A DNA stretch of 45,747 bases, taken from the IMG/VR virus record IMGVR_UViG_3300047287_000089, positions 1-45,747 of that record; one strand, given 5' to 3'. The DNA comes from a virus. This document shows positions 45,438 to 45,747 of the stretch, piece after piece. A program made the translations under genes and the position numbers. The stretch's first letter is position 1. Every line of letters starts with the position of its first letter. The notes beneath the pieces are model-generated. The model was not told where the DNA came from, did not search any database, and saw only the letters and a list, made by a program, of their open reading frames with translations.

Positions 45438-45583
45438 TGTTGGGTGTGGAAACGTTGGATCAATTCTTCATAGCTATCCAATGCATCTTCAAAGCCCTCA
45501 ACAATGTCATTCGGTGAGGAATGTTTGTCGAGTGCCATGATCAGATTGGTAGCTAGATCTTTGATCAGCTCTAGGTCAGCCAT
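45434..45583 (-). CDS. Small helical protein, second strain copy (49 aa)
   Basis: This is the same gene as 179-328. It starts MADLELIKDLATNLIMALDK; the left copy has Ile in place of the first Leu. All other base changes here are silent. Coupled to the next gene by ATGA. Confidence 0.75.
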   Translation of the reverse strand: MADLELIKDLATNLIMALDKHSSPNDIVEGFEDALDSYEELIQRFHTQQ

Positions 45584-45747
45584 TCGATTGGGATACTGTG
45601 AAACGCACACCAAGGAAAGCCGTGTTTCTCAGCCCATTTGGCATACGTAGTTTTAGATCCTTTGTAGATCTTGTTATAGGGTGATTGAAATACAAAGCGA
45701 ATGTCGAGGTCAGGGTTTTGTTGCTTGACAGCTTTCATCTTCCGACG
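45571..45747 (-). CDS. Endonuclease I, C-terminal part, second strain copy
   Basis: The last 58 codons of the T7 gp3-like gene lie here; the start is beyond the window end. The protein sequence is the same as in 316-492 (KQQNPDLDIRFVFQSP ... FHSIPIEWLT), with silent changes only. Complete gene at 316-669. Confidence 0.9.
   Translation of the reverse strand, partial: RRKMKAVKQQNPDLDIRFVFQSPYNKIYKGSKTTYAKWAEKHGFPWCAFHSIPIEWLT

Larger units (their letters stand above)
45256..45747. repeat. Right copy of the 492-bp imperfect end overlap
   Basis: Matches 1-492 with 16 substitutions and no gaps. See the left copy. The last 92 bases have no differences; most differences cluster in the small genes. 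Confidence 0.9.

Noticed and set aside
1-45747. Photosynthesis genes (psbA, psbD, hli) or talC
   Set aside because: I looked for their typical motifs in the translated frames and saw none, so none is claimed.

Overview
The window is an almost complete genome of a T7-like cyanophage (Autographivirales, marine cyanopodovirus group). The evidence is a single-subunit RNA polymerase, a T7-type replication set, a T7-type portal/scaffold/capsid/tail-tube/internal-core series, and cyanophage auxiliary genes: class I ribonucleotide reductase, thyX, a MazG-like gene and a probable nblA. Every convincing gene lies on the minus strand, so the functional map reads from high to low coordinates. I saw no psbA, hli or talC. 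The first and last 492 bases align without gaps at about 97% identity, so the sequence is a circularly permuted map opened inside the replication genes; the two copies look like different strains.

In transcription order, beginning just after the terminase: a non-coding, hairpin-rich stretch (9491-9852) that probably holds the physical genome end; a small gene, thyX and a small gene; a second non-coding stretch (8051-8356); a chain of very small coupled genes, a Gp88-like Cys-rich protein, a ribbon-helix-helix protein and a MarR-like protein (about 8.0-4.8 kb); a tyrosine integrase next to an attP-like 42-bp copy of a tRNA-Leu 5' half; then RNA polymerase, ssDNA-binding protein, endonuclease I and two small genes. 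At the window end this continues with primase/helicase (gp4), a DNA polymerase split into exonuclease and polymerase ORFs, a frameshifted endonuclease VII-type HNH gene, 5'-3' exonuclease, the NblA-like gene, a DUF3310 gene, MazG, a C5-methyltransferase-like protein and both ribonucleotide reductase subunits (45.3-36.8 kb).

The structural half follows: a Gly-rich protein, portal, scaffold, a 15-residue Gly/Lys peptide, an RlpA-like protein, a tRNA-shaped RNA with a 5-nt anticodon loop, major capsid, two small proteins and a strong terminator in the position of T7 Tphi. Next come tail tubes A and B, three internal virion proteins, and an S74-type tail fibre. The lysis/packaging end has a terminator, a candidate late promoter, a DUF7936-like protein, a holin-like peptide, a C39-like peptidase, a membrane/coiled-coil protein, small terminase, two HNH genes, a basic disordered protein, a sulfotransferase-like protein, a small basic protein and the large terminase.

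The less ordinary features are an 18-bp motif repeated exactly in front of the capsid and lysis modules, a 10-bp ATGCCCTAAG motif in front of several early genes and RNA polymerase, the tRNA-like element in the capsid leader, the split DNA polymerase, and the A7-tract frameshift in the HNH gene. All product names rest on reading motifs by eye; no searches were run.
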